DNA of 64,000 nucleotides. Source: Gelidibacter gilvus. GTDB taxonomy: Bacteria > Bacteroidota > Bacteroidia > Flavobacteriales > Flavobacteriaceae. The stretch is taken from contig NZ_SDDZ01000012.1 of the NCBI RefSeq assembly GCF_004115975.1, positions 42,865 through 106,864 on the forward strand, read 5' to 3'. The notes below the pieces were generated by a model. It was not told where the DNA came from, did no database searches, and saw nothing but the letters and a program-made list of their open reading frames with translations. Position 1 is the stretch's first letter; the number at the start of each line of letters is the position of its first letter. The translations under genes and the position numbers were made by a program. Positions 19,753 through 27,142 of the stretch are shown piece after piece.

Positions 19753-19837
19753 TTCATAAAGCTTCTCAATTTGGCCGGTCTCTCTACCAGTGGGCAGTTA
19801 AAGAAATACATCACCATCATAAAATTAATTCTCTCGC

Positions 19838-20422
19838 ATGTATATAAAAATTTTAGTAGGATTTGTTCTTTTTATCCAAGTCCCGAATATTGGTTTTGCC
19901 CAGACAAAGGCAGCCGTTAATGCAAATGCTGCGCAAGTCATTTCAAATCAAAAGTCAGGACAGGATCAAATTAAATATGTTGATTCTACTTATGGCTACA
20001 GCGTGTTAATACCAACATGGTGGGAGATCAAAGAAACACCAAGTGCTAACTTTTTTGGTGGCACATTTCCTGAGATCGGGAAATCAGAAAGTGCTCTTTT
20101 GTTCAAGTCCTTTGAAAAAGAAAAATTTAAAACCCTCCAAAACTTTGAAAATTGGGTCATAGCTGGGTACAGATCGGGGGACACTCCAAAATGGTCAAAT
20201 GAACATAAGGTATTGTTTAAAAGAGACCTTCCGGAATTCGAAAGCATTGGTAAAGGGTATAAAGTGCAACTAAAATCAGAGGACACTTTTTACAACTCTT
20301 GTTACATCATTGTTGAAACTTCCAGTGCGTTTCTATGGATTGATTTAACGGCTACAAGAGAAACTTACGATGCCAATTTTAAAAAACTGGAAAAAATAAT
20401 GACACAGTTTAGCGCATTTTAA
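19838..20422 (+). CDS. hypothetical secreted protein
   Basis: A 194-residue exported protein with a signal peptide (1-21, ...NIGFAQ), a low-complexity Ala/Asn linker, then a domain starting DSTYGYSVLIPTWWEI, which resembles the PsbP-like/short alpha-beta domains found in many bacterial exported proteins. No catalytic motif is seen. Monocistronic, ended by a bidirectional hairpin terminator. Confidence 0.75.
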   Translation: MYIKILVGFVLFIQVPNIGFAQTKAAVNANAAQVISNQKSGQDQIKYVDSTYGYSVLIPTWWEIKETPSANFFGGTFPEIGKSESALLFKSFEKEKFKTLQNFENWVIAGYRSGDTPKWSNEHKVLFKRDLPEFESIGKGYKVQLKSEDTFYNSCYIIVETSSAFLWIDLTATRETYDANFKKLEKIMTQFSAF

Positions 20423-20430
20423 AGGTCATA

Positions 20431-20472
20431 AAAAAAACGTCAGACATAGTTTTTAATATCTGACGTTTTCTA
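20431..20472. terminator. bidirectional terminator
   Basis: AAAACGTCAGA (20434-20444) pairs perfectly with TCTGACGTTTT (20459-20469) around a 14-nt loop. A- and T-rich flanks on both sides serve the converging genes 19838 (+) and 20494 (-). Confidence 0.85.
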
Positions 20473-20493
20473 TTTCAATTGGAATTGCTCCCA

Positions 20494-20748
20494 TTAATTT
20501 TTCCTTAATGCATGGATCAATTCCTCTTTATCCATTTTACTTCTCCCTTTAATACCAATTTCTTTGGCTTTTTCATAAAGCGCACTTCGCGTGCGATCTT
20601 CATAACGTTCGGCCTTTCCTCCTATTTTACCAGGATTTTTGGTATTGGCTATTCTAGCAGCCTTTTGTTTGCTGTAACCTTCATCTCTTAAGGCTTCATA
20701 GCGGGCATTATTTTTTATGGTCGGACCATGATCTTTTTGTTTCTCCAT
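20494..20748 (-). CDS. small Rho-N/SAP-like domain protein
   Basis: An 84-residue basic protein. The N-terminal half (GPTIKNNARYEALRDEGYSKQKAARIANT) is the motif of a plasmid-stabilisation/DUF7218-type family, and the C-terminal 35 residues (YEKAKEIGIKGRSKMDKEELIHALR) form a Rho-N/SAP-like helix-extended-loop-helix that usually binds nucleic acid. It lies 38 bp downstream of the PfpI-like gene, both on the minus strand; the two may form a stress operon. The exact role is unknown. Confidence 0.85.
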   Translation of the reverse strand: MEKQKDHGPTIKNNARYEALRDEGYSKQKAARIANTKNPGKIGGKAERYEDRTRSALYEKAKEIGIKGRSKMDKEELIHALRKN

Positions 20749-20786
20749 AATACGATTTTTTTTGAATATTCAAGCATTGCTAAAAA

Positions 20787-21347
20787 TTATGCAACTTGTT
20801 CTTTGTGCTTTCCTTCATAAATTTCCTCAACCAATTTTGCATTGAACGCAGGTAAATCTTTAGGCGTTCTACTCGTTACCAAACCTTGGTCAACAACAAC
20901 TTCTTCATCTACCCAATTGGCTCCTGCATTGATCATATCGGTCTTAATAGAGCTGTAAGAAGTGATTTTTCGGTCTTTCAACACATCAGCTTCTGCCAAC
21001 AACCAAGGTCCGTGACAAATGGCACCAACTGGTTTATGGTTTTCGAAGAATGATTTTATAAACCTTACCGCTTTAGAATTTTTTCTTAACGTGTCTGGGT
21101 TGATCAGACCGCCTGGTAGCATCAAAGCATTATAATCTGTTTGGCTGACTTCGTCCAAAGTTTTATCGACCGTATAATCTGAACCCCAATTTCCATCGGT
21201 CCAAGATTTTATTGTTCCTGATTTTTCTGAAACAATATGGACTTCAGCGCCTGCTTTTTCCAAAGCGGCTTTTGGATCTCTTAATTCACTTTCTTCAAAT
21301 CCGTTGGTTGCTAAAATTGCGACTCTCTTTTTATTTAGGTTTTCCAT
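20787..21347 (-). CDS. DJ-1/PfpI family protein (general stress protein 18 type)
   Basis: A 186-residue type-1 glutamine-amidotransferase-like protein. Its nucleophile elbow is AICHGPWLL with Cys111 and His112; Glu19 in GFEESEL completes the family site. Members are reported as deglycases, chaperones or peptidases in stress, and the activity of this one is not determined. The partner gene downstream (20494) encodes a small nucleic-acid-binding-type protein. Confidence 0.92.
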   Translation of the reverse strand: MENLNKKRVAILATNGFEESELRDPKAALEKAGAEVHIVSEKSGTIKSWTDGNWGSDYTVDKTLDEVSQTDYNALMLPGGLINPDTLRKNSKAVRFIKSFFENHKPVGAICHGPWLLAEADVLKDRKITSYSSIKTDMINAGANWVDEEVVVDQGLVTSRTPKDLPAFNAKLVEEIYEGKHKEQVA

Positions 21348-21480
21348 AATTTATTTATATAAGATTACTATTTGATTTGTTATAACATAACCAAAATATA
21401 GCCTATATAAAAATCACAGCAAGGCTTTAACCTAAGCTTAGCACAAGATGTTAACGTTTCTTAAAACTGAAATTGAAGTT

Positions 21481-21568
21481 GCCTGCCCGTCCGTAGGTTT
21501 TGAGGAGGCGGGAAAATGAAGTCGAAAATGAAGTTGAAGTTGAAGTTGAAAATGAAGCTGAAGTTGAA
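21481..21568. repeat. REP-like hairpin followed by hexamer array
   Basis: GCCTGCCCGTCCG and GAGGAGGCGGGA arms (21481-21513) form the same imperfect GC-rich hairpin as at 13441. It is followed by nine in-phase 6-mers (21515-21568: AATGAA, GTCGAA, AATGAA, GTTGAA x3, AATGAA, GCTGAA, GTTGAA). It lies just downstream of holA. Confidence 0.85.
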
Positions 21569-21613
21569 AGTTTAAACCAGTAAAACTGAAACTCGTAACC
21601 TGAAACCAAAATA

Positions 21614-22618
21614 TTACGTCATAATCCGCACCAAAAGCTCTTTTAGCAAATCACCTTGAGGCACGGCATTGGCGCCAACACCTTTGCTTTTTACGTCAAA
21701 TTCACGCAATGTAGCAATGACACTGCTCACTTTTCTCATCGGAAAATTTCTCGATGCCGTAATATATTCATTCACAAAATAAGGATTGATTTTTAAAGCA
21801 GAAGCGATATTTCTAGGCGATTTGTCGTTCATCCCATGTAAGTAAAGCAATTGCGAAAAGAAATTAAACAATAAAGAAACGGTAACCACCATGGGATTAT
21901 CCTTAGGGTTTTCGGCAAAGTAAATAGCGATTTGATGGGCCTTTTTAATATCGCCCTCACCGATGGCCTTTCGCAATTCGAAGTTGTTAAAATCTTTACT
22001 GATCCCGATGTTCTCTTCTATATGCTCTGGAGATATTTGTGTGCCTTTTGGCAAAACAATCTGAAGTTTATCCAGTTCATTATTGATCTTACTCAAATCC
22101 GTTCCTAAAAACTCCACCAACATTTGCGACGCTTTTGGAGCAATGGTATAATCTTTAGGAGCCAGCACCCGTCTTATCCAATCGGCGACCTGGTTTTCAT
22201 AAAGTTTTTTACTTTCATAAACCACTCCCATTTTATTGATGGTTTTGTAAAGTGACTTGCGCTTATCAATCGTCTTGTACTTATAGTTCATCACCAAAAT
22301 GGTGGAAGGCTGTGGATGTTTGGCGTAATCAACCAGTTTTTCTATAGTTCTTGATAAATCTTGAGCTTCCTTTACAATGATTACCTGATATTCTGCCATC
22401 ATCGGAAACCGTTTCGCATTTCCTACAATATCATCTATGGACACATCACGACCATAAAGCACCATCTGGTTGAAGCCACGCTCCTCTTCAGTTAGCACAT
22501 TGTCTTGAATAAAATCTGAAATCTTATCAATATAATAAGGCTCTTCGCCCATTAGAAAATAAATAGGCTTCAACTTTCTGCTCTTAATATCGGCAGCTAA
22601 CTGTTTAACTTCGTCCAA
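21614..22618 (-). CDS. holA: DNA polymerase III subunit delta
   Basis: The 334-residue clamp-loader delta subunit, which opens the sliding clamp during replication. The N-terminus (KPIYFLMGEEPYYIDKI) and the following YGRDVSIDDIVGNAKRFPMM segment are diagnostic of HolA; the rest is the helical AAA+ lid and collar. The start is TTG (TTGGACGAAGTT), which fits the conserved N-terminus with no upstream alternative. The gene is divergent from the nuclease-domain gene at 22707. Confidence 0.93.
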   Translation of the reverse strand: MDEVKQLAADIKSRKLKPIYFLMGEEPYYIDKISDFIQDNVLTEEERGFNQMVLYGRDVSIDDIVGNAKRFPMMAEYQVIIVKEAQDLSRTIEKLVDYAKHPQPSTILVMNYKYKTIDKRKSLYKTINKMGVVYESKKLYENQVADWIRRVLAPKDYTIAPKASQMLVEFLGTDLSKINNELDKLQIVLPKGTQISPEHIEENIGISKDFNNFELRKAIGEGDIKKAHQIAIYFAENPKDNPMVVTVSLLFNFFSQLLYLHGMNDKSPRNIASALKINPYFVNEYITASRNFPMRKVSSVIATLREFDVKSKGVGANAVPQGDLLKELLVRIMT

Positions 22619-22644
22619 ACTTTGTAAATTTTGAAATTCTCAAG

Positions 22645-22679
22645 TACCAAATCCCATTTTTACCTTGGGGAATTTGGTA
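22645..22679. promoter_or_regulatory. imperfect palindrome in divergent promoter region
   Basis: TACCAAATCCCA (22645-22656) and TTGGGGAATTTGGTA (22665-22679) form an imperfect inverted repeat in the 88-bp space between the divergent holA and the HsdR_N-domain gene. It could be an operator or merely a stem; nothing more can be said. Confidence 0.4.
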
Positions 22680-22695
22680 TTTGGTTATTGAAGAT

Positions 22696-22703
22696 TAACT
22701 TTG
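22696..22703 (+). promoter_or_regulatory. TANNTTTG box upstream of HsdR_N-domain gene
   Basis: TAACTTTG matches the -7 consensus, with TTTG near 22673 as -33. It is only 3 bp before the ATG at 22707, so either the transcript is leaderless or the box is fortuitous. Confidence 0.4.
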
Positions 22704-22706
22704 GCA

Positions 22707-23174
22707 ATGTCTAAATTAGAAGTCTTGCAACCACTTAATTTTCCAAAGTTTTCGTTCCGATTCAAAAATAGCGAAAATAAAGTATCTATTTTCGACGTCG
22801 TTCGTAAAAAGTTCATGATTTTACAACCAGAGGAATGGGTTCGACAACATTGTGTGCATTACCTAATGACTGAAAAAAAATACCCGCATTCTTTAATTAA
22901 TGTGGAAAAGGAATTGACCATCAACAATCTAAAGAAACGCTATGATATTGTGGTGTTCAACACGCAAGGTGATGTCCATTTGATTGTGGAATGCAAAGCC
23001 CCACAAATTGCAATTGATCAAAGTACATTTGATCAAATTGCGCGCTACAACCTTACTTTGAAGGCAAAATATTTAATGGTCACCAATGGTTTGCAACATT
23101 ATTACTGTCAGATGGATTTTGAAGCCGAGAACTATGTGTTTTTGAGGGATATTCCGGAGTATGAGAGGGACTAA
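22707..23174 (+). CDS. PD-(D/E)XK nuclease-fold protein (HsdR N-terminal-like, HSDR_N_2)
   Basis: A 155-residue protein equivalent to the isolated N-terminal nuclease domain of type I restriction HsdR subunits. The catalytic motif is intact: Asp in KKRYDIVVF and Glu-x-Lys in LIVECKAP, preceded by an RQ.CVHYL helix. There is no helicase or methylase neighbour, so it is not a restriction system. Stand-alone homologues are typical Bacteroidota housekeeping-linked genes next to holA. Start at ATG 22707; an in-frame TTG lies 6 bp upstream inside a promoter-like box. Confidence 0.88.
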   Translation: MSKLEVLQPLNFPKFSFRFKNSENKVSIFDVVRKKFMILQPEEWVRQHCVHYLMTEKKYPHSLINVEKELTINNLKKRYDIVVFNTQGDVHLIVECKAPQIAIDQSTFDQIARYNLTLKAKYLMVTNGLQHYYCQMDFEAENYVFLRDIPEYERD

Positions 23175-23180
23175 TCAATA

Positions 23181-23235
23181 AGTGGTGAGTGAGTGAGTGG
23201 TGAGTGGTGAGTGGTGAGTGGTGAGTGGTGAGTAA
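23181..23235. repeat. heptamer array (AGTGGTG)n
   Basis: AGTGGTG is repeated about seven times with one AGTGAGTG slip near the start and AGTAAGTG at the end. It directly abuts the start of the glycosyltransferase gene, so copy-number changes could shift that gene's leader or start context. Confidence 0.9.
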
Positions 23236-24267
23236 GTGAAAATAAATAAAAGTGAATTCGTGGCTAAAAAAGAAATAGCAGTCGTTATATTAAATTGGAA
23301 TGGCAAGGCCTTGTTGGAAAAATTTCTTCCCTCAGTCCTTAGGTATTCTGAAAACGCGGCTATTTACGTGGCGGACAATGCCTCAACTGATGATTCTGTC
23401 AGTTTCTTAAAAACGACATATCCATCGGTAAAAATCATTCAAAACAAAGAAAATGGTGGCTATGCCAAAGGTTATAATGATGCCTTAAAACAGGTTGATG
23501 AAGCGGTTTTCTGTCTTCTGAACAGTGATATTGAGGTCACTGAAGATTGGTTGCAACCTATTCAGGCCCTATTTAATTCTGAACCGGGGACTGCCATAAT
23601 TCAACCAAAAATTCTCGATTATAAAAACAAGGCCTATTTTGAATATGCTGGGGCTGGTGGCGGATTTATTGACAAATTTGGATATCCGTATTGCCGAGGG
23701 CGGATTTTTGATACGATTGAAAAAGACTTAGGCCAATACAATGACACCATTCCGATTTTTTGGGCTTCTGGCGCTTGCTTTTTTATTAGGAAATCTGTTT
23801 TCGAAAAACTACATGGCTTTGATGAATCTTTCTTTGCACATATGGAAGAAATCGATCTGTGCTGGCGCGCCCATAACGTTGGATATATTACTAAATATAT
23901 TGGAACTTCAACGGTTTACCATGTTGGTGGTGCCACCTTAAACTCTACAAATCCGAAAAAAACCTATCTCAATTTTAGGAACAGTTTATTCACCTTAACA
24001 AAAAACGCTCCTAAAAACCTATTCTTTTTAATCTTTACTCGACTTGTTTTGGATGGACTGGCCAGTTTGAAGTTTATGACGGGATTTAAATTCGCCCATA
24101 TTCTGGCAGTTTTAAAAGCCCACGCTAGTTTTTACTTGCGCCTTCCCCAACTCCTTAAAAAACGTCAAGCTCTAAGACATAATATAAATGTCATCAAACC
24201 TCGTGATTACTACCATGTAAGGTCAATTGTATGGCTTTATTTCGTAAAAAATCACAAGAAATTTTAG
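23236..24267 (+). CDS. family 2 glycosyltransferase
   Basis: A 343-residue GT2 (GT-A fold) transferase. The nucleotide-sugar binding N-terminus is IAVVILNWNGKALLEKFLPSVL with VADNASTDDS; the metal-site segment is LLNSDIEV; the acceptor region includes FWASGACFFIRKSVFEKLHGFDESFFAHMEEIDLCWR. The C-terminal third has hydrophobic helices that may touch the membrane. The start is uncertain: GTG 23236 lies at the edge of the heptamer array, while GTG 23260 (MAKKEIAVV) gives the more usual N-terminus. It is probably involved in surface polysaccharide or O-chain synthesis. Confidence 0.9.
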   Translation: MKINKSEFVAKKEIAVVILNWNGKALLEKFLPSVLRYSENAAIYVADNASTDDSVSFLKTTYPSVKIIQNKENGGYAKGYNDALKQVDEAVFCLLNSDIEVTEDWLQPIQALFNSEPGTAIIQPKILDYKNKAYFEYAGAGGGFIDKFGYPYCRGRIFDTIEKDLGQYNDTIPIFWASGACFFIRKSVFEKLHGFDESFFAHMEEIDLCWRAHNVGYITKYIGTSTVYHVGGATLNSTNPKKTYLNFRNSLFTLTKNAPKNLFFLIFTRLVLDGLASLKFMTGFKFAHILAVLKAHASFYLRLPQLLKKRQALRHNINVIKPRDYYHVRSIVWLYFVKNHKKF

Positions 24268-24325
24268 GTAGGAATTAAAGTGTTAAAATTCTTGTTAATT
24301 CTTCGCTTAAGTAGCATTTTTTATA

Positions 24326-24333
24326 TAATTTTG
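24326..24333 (+). promoter_or_regulatory. -7 box of the OmpA-type lipoprotein gene
   Basis: TAATTTTG matches TANNTTTG and lies 36 bp before the ATG at 24370. Confidence 0.55.
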
Positions 24334-24369
24334 CCTTGTTAAATTTCTAATTATTTAATCACTACCATT

Positions 24370-25239
24370 ATGAAAAAAATCATGTTATTAAGTGTGTTTT
24401 CATTATTGGTTTTAAGTTCATGTGTATCTAAAAAAGAATATACAGCACTTGAAGCTAAACAAAAAGAAACACAAGATTTATTGAATACCGCAACTGTAAA
24501 GTTAAACAGCTGTATATCTGAAAGAGCTGCTGCACTAGCACGCGTTGAAGGTCTACAAGAGCAATTGGCTGACATGCGTAGAACAAACCTAGATTTAATT
24601 GACACTAAAGGTAATTTAACTACCTTAACTCAAAAAGGTGCTGAGAATCTTGAAAGATCTCTTGAGAGCCTAAAAGAAAAAGATCTTAAGATTACACGCT
24701 TACAAGATGCATTAACTAGAAAAGACAGTGTTACTCTTGCTATTGTAACAAGTTTGAAGAAAGACGTTGGTCTTAACGATCCAGACATTCAAATTAATGT
24801 TGAAAAAGGAGTTGTTTATATCTCAATTGCAGATAAGTTATTATTCCAAAGCGGAAGCTACAACGTTACTTCTAGAGCTAAAACGATCTTAAGTAAAGTA
24901 GCAACTGTAGTTAACGGAAAACCTGATTTTGAGTGTATGGTTGAAGGTCATACCGATAGCGTACCTTACAATAGAGGTGGTGTATTAGTTGACAACTGGG
25001 ATTTAAGTGTTAAACGTGCAACTTCAATTGTTAGAGTATTGGAAGAATTAGGTGTAAACCCTAAGCAACTGATTGCTTCTGGACGTAGTGAGTATGTGCC
25101 ATTAGTACCTAACGATACTGCCGAAAACAGATCTACTAACAGACGTACACGTATTTTAGTACTTCCTAAAATTGACCAATTCTACGAAATGGTTGAAAAA
25201 GAAATGAAAAGTATGATTGCTGAAGACAAAAAGAACTAA
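24370..25239 (+). CDS. OmpA-family peptidoglycan-associated lipoprotein
   Basis: A 289-residue outer-membrane lipoprotein. It has a lipobox at LVLSSC (Cys18), a long coiled coil (about 25-125), then an OmpA_C-like domain (about 140-280) with LLFQSGSYNVTSRAK, VEGHTDSVP and the NRSTNRRTRI peptidoglycan-binding signature. It is expected to tether the outer membrane to the cell wall. It has its own promoter box and a strong terminator, so it is monocistronic. Confidence 0.93.
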   Translation: MKKIMLLSVFSLLVLSSCVSKKEYTALEAKQKETQDLLNTATVKLNSCISERAAALARVEGLQEQLADMRRTNLDLIDTKGNLTTLTQKGAENLERSLESLKEKDLKITRLQDALTRKDSVTLAIVTSLKKDVGLNDPDIQINVEKGVVYISIADKLLFQSGSYNVTSRAKTILSKVATVVNGKPDFECMVEGHTDSVPYNRGGVLVDNWDLSVKRATSIVRVLEELGVNPKQLIASGRSEYVPLVPNDTAENRSTNRRTRILVLPKIDQFYEMVEKEMKSMIAEDKKN

Positions 25240-25260
25240 GCAGTTATTTTAAAATATTTA

Positions 25261-25317
25261 AAAGCTCAACTTGACGGTTGAGCTTTTTTTATTCCTGCGC
25301 AGGCAGGAATCTCTTTT
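25261..25317 (+). terminator. rho-independent terminator plus second hairpin
   Basis: AAAGCTCAAC (25261-25270) pairs perfectly with GTTGAGCTTT (25277-25286), followed by a T run. It is immediately followed by ATTCCTGC-GCAG-GCAGGAAT (25291-25310) and CTCTTTTTTT, a second perfect 8-bp stem that may be a back-up terminator or repeat unit. The remaining gap to 25594 holds no convincing gene, only short protein-like frames. Confidence 0.9.
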
Positions 25318-25593
25318 TTTATATCTGCACAATGAATTTCCTCAAGAGAAAAGACATCGTTCCATTAGCGCCTATCCAAACCTGTTTTATTATTTGTGTA
25401 TTATGCAGATAGAGAATTCCAAATCATTGAACACAGCCTCCATTTATTAACGACTGGAAATATGTTCAAAAAATAGATACAATTATTGTAAAGAATTTGA
25501 ATTTTTCGGATCAAAATTTCAAAACGTTAAGGATCCAAGTCTATATGTTACCATGGATAAGACATATTTTAATAAAGGATCATGAATGGTCTT

Positions 25594-26214
25594 CTAAAAT
25601 ATCTCCAAGCTCCCTTTGCCTTCTCTTATAATTATAGGCTCCTCTTCAGATAGATCAATTATGGTAGAGGCTAAATTATCACCATAACCCCCATCAATTA
25701 CCAAATCGACCAGGTTGCCCCATTTTTCTAAAATTAATTCAGGATCTGTGGTGTATTCAATTATTTCATCTTCATCCCTAATCGATGTAGAAATAATTGG
25801 CCGTCCCAATTGCCTTACAATTTCTAAAGCAATATTGTTGTTTGGCACGCGGATACCTACCGTCTTTTTCTTTTTAAAAGGATGTGGAAGCGTTTTAGCT
25901 CCTGGAAGAATAAAAGTATAGGGACCAGGCAGCGCGCGCTTTAAAATCTTAAATGTGGTAGTGTCAATTTGCTTAACATAATCGCTTAGGTTACTCAAAT
26001 CATGGCATATAAAGGAAAAATTAGCTTTGTCCAATTTTACGCCCTTAATTTGTGCCACGCGTTCCAGTGCCTTGATATTATTAATGTCGCAGCCTAACCC
26101 GTAAACAGTATCTGTGGGATAAATAATCAATCCCCCATTCTTAAGTACCTTAATGACCTTCTTAATTTCTTTGGCGTTCGGGTTCTCTTCATAAATTCTT
26201 ATCAATTCAGCCAT
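25594..26214 (-). CDS. YrdC/Sua5-domain protein (YciO type; L-threonylcarbamoyladenylate synthase family)
   Basis: A 206-residue YrdC-fold protein. PTDTVYGLGCD (33-43) is the nucleotide-binding start, followed by LPGPYTFIL and VGIRVPNN. The family makes threonylcarbamoyl-AMP for tRNA t6A37. In place of the TsaC-type SxN motif it reads STSIRDEDE, closer to YciO, so an authentic t6A role is likely but not certain. Divergent from the esterase at 26262. Confidence 0.88.
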   Translation of the reverse strand: MAELIRIYEENPNAKEIKKVIKVLKNGGLIIYPTDTVYGLGCDINNIKALERVAQIKGVKLDKANFSFICHDLSNLSDYVKQIDTTTFKILKRALPGPYTFILPGAKTLPHPFKKKKTVGIRVPNNNIALEIVRQLGRPIISTSIRDEDEIIEYTTDPELILEKWGNLVDLVIDGGYGDNLASTIIDLSEEEPIIIREGKGSLEIF

Positions 26215-26261
26215 AATATGTGTATTGTAATTACGTTTACAAAGTAATTAATAATTTCATA

Positions 26262-27122
26262 ATGAAAGCCATAAAACTACTTTTACTCACTATTGTCCTT
26301 GTTTCTTTATCCTTCTCTTGTAGTAAAGAAAGTACCGATACACCTGAGCAAGGCTTAAACCCGTCAGAATATTATCAAGAACTCAATGTTAGTTATGGCC
26401 CTGATAGAGATCAGAAATTCGATGTGTATCTCCCAAAAAATCGAAACAGGTCAACAAAAGTCATGATCTTAGTTCACGGTGGCGGATGGTCTGCAGGCGA
26501 TAAAGCAGACATGAATGGCTTTAAGGACATCATTCGTCAAGATGTATCGGATGTAGCCATAGTAAACATAAACTACCGTTTGGCAGATGATGATCGGAAT
26601 CCTTATCCAATGCAGATTGATGATATCACCTCCATAATAAATCATCTTAAAGAGAATCAAGACTATTATGTCATCTCTGATGATTTTGGCTTTATTGGCG
26701 TAAGTGCGGGTGCGCATTTGTCATTACTTTGGAGCTACGCCTTTGATCCTGGAAACAATGTGAAAATGGTGTGCAGCATTGTGGGTCCTACAAACTTCAC
26801 AGATCCTGCCTATTTGAACACTACAGATCCAAATATTCGGGCTTTAATGGATTTGTATGGTACTGCCGCTTCAACTCAGTTTTTGGAAGAGGTCAGTCCG
26901 TACCATCGGGTTACCGCTACGGCACCTCCAACCATCTTATTTTACGGTGGAAAAGATCCATTAATCCCAACAACACAAGGTACCGCCATGAGATCTCGTT
27001 TGCAACAATTGGGCGTTACCCATGAATTCACACTCTATGAAAATGCAGGTCATGGGTGGATAGGATTAGAATTGTTGGACACCTGGTCCAAATTAAAGGT
27101 GTTTACGCAAACGCATTTGTAG
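26262..27122 (+). CDS. lipoprotein alpha/beta hydrolase (esterase/lipase)
   Basis: A 286-residue lipoprotein esterase of the BD-FAE/HSL-like group. It has a lipoprotein signal (MKAIKLLLLTIVLVSLSFSC), oxyanion motif HGGGWSAGD, nucleophile Ser148 in GVSAGAHL, Asp232 in GGKDPLIP and His264 in AGHGW. The frame is open 14 codons upstream, but the signal peptide dictates the ATG at 26262. It probably hydrolyses small acyl esters at the cell envelope. Convergent with uvrD, with only 20 bp between the stops. Confidence 0.92.
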   Translation: MKAIKLLLLTIVLVSLSFSCSKESTDTPEQGLNPSEYYQELNVSYGPDRDQKFDVYLPKNRNRSTKVMILVHGGGWSAGDKADMNGFKDIIRQDVSDVAIVNINYRLADDDRNPYPMQIDDITSIINHLKENQDYYVISDDFGFIGVSAGAHLSLLWSYAFDPGNNVKMVCSIVGPTNFTDPAYLNTTDPNIRALMDLYGTAASTQFLEEVSPYHRVTATAPPTILFYGGKDPLIPTTQGTAMRSRLQQLGVTHEFTLYENAGHGWIGLELLDTWSKLKVFTQTHL

Positions 27123-27142
27123 TGGAAAATCTAATTGGAATC

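Noticed and set aside
22707..23174. Type I restriction system
   Set aside because: Only the HsdR N-terminal nuclease-like domain is present; no hsdM, hsdS or helicase part is found nearby.
23181..23235. CRISPR-like repeat
   Set aside because: Contiguous 7-mers only, no spacers.
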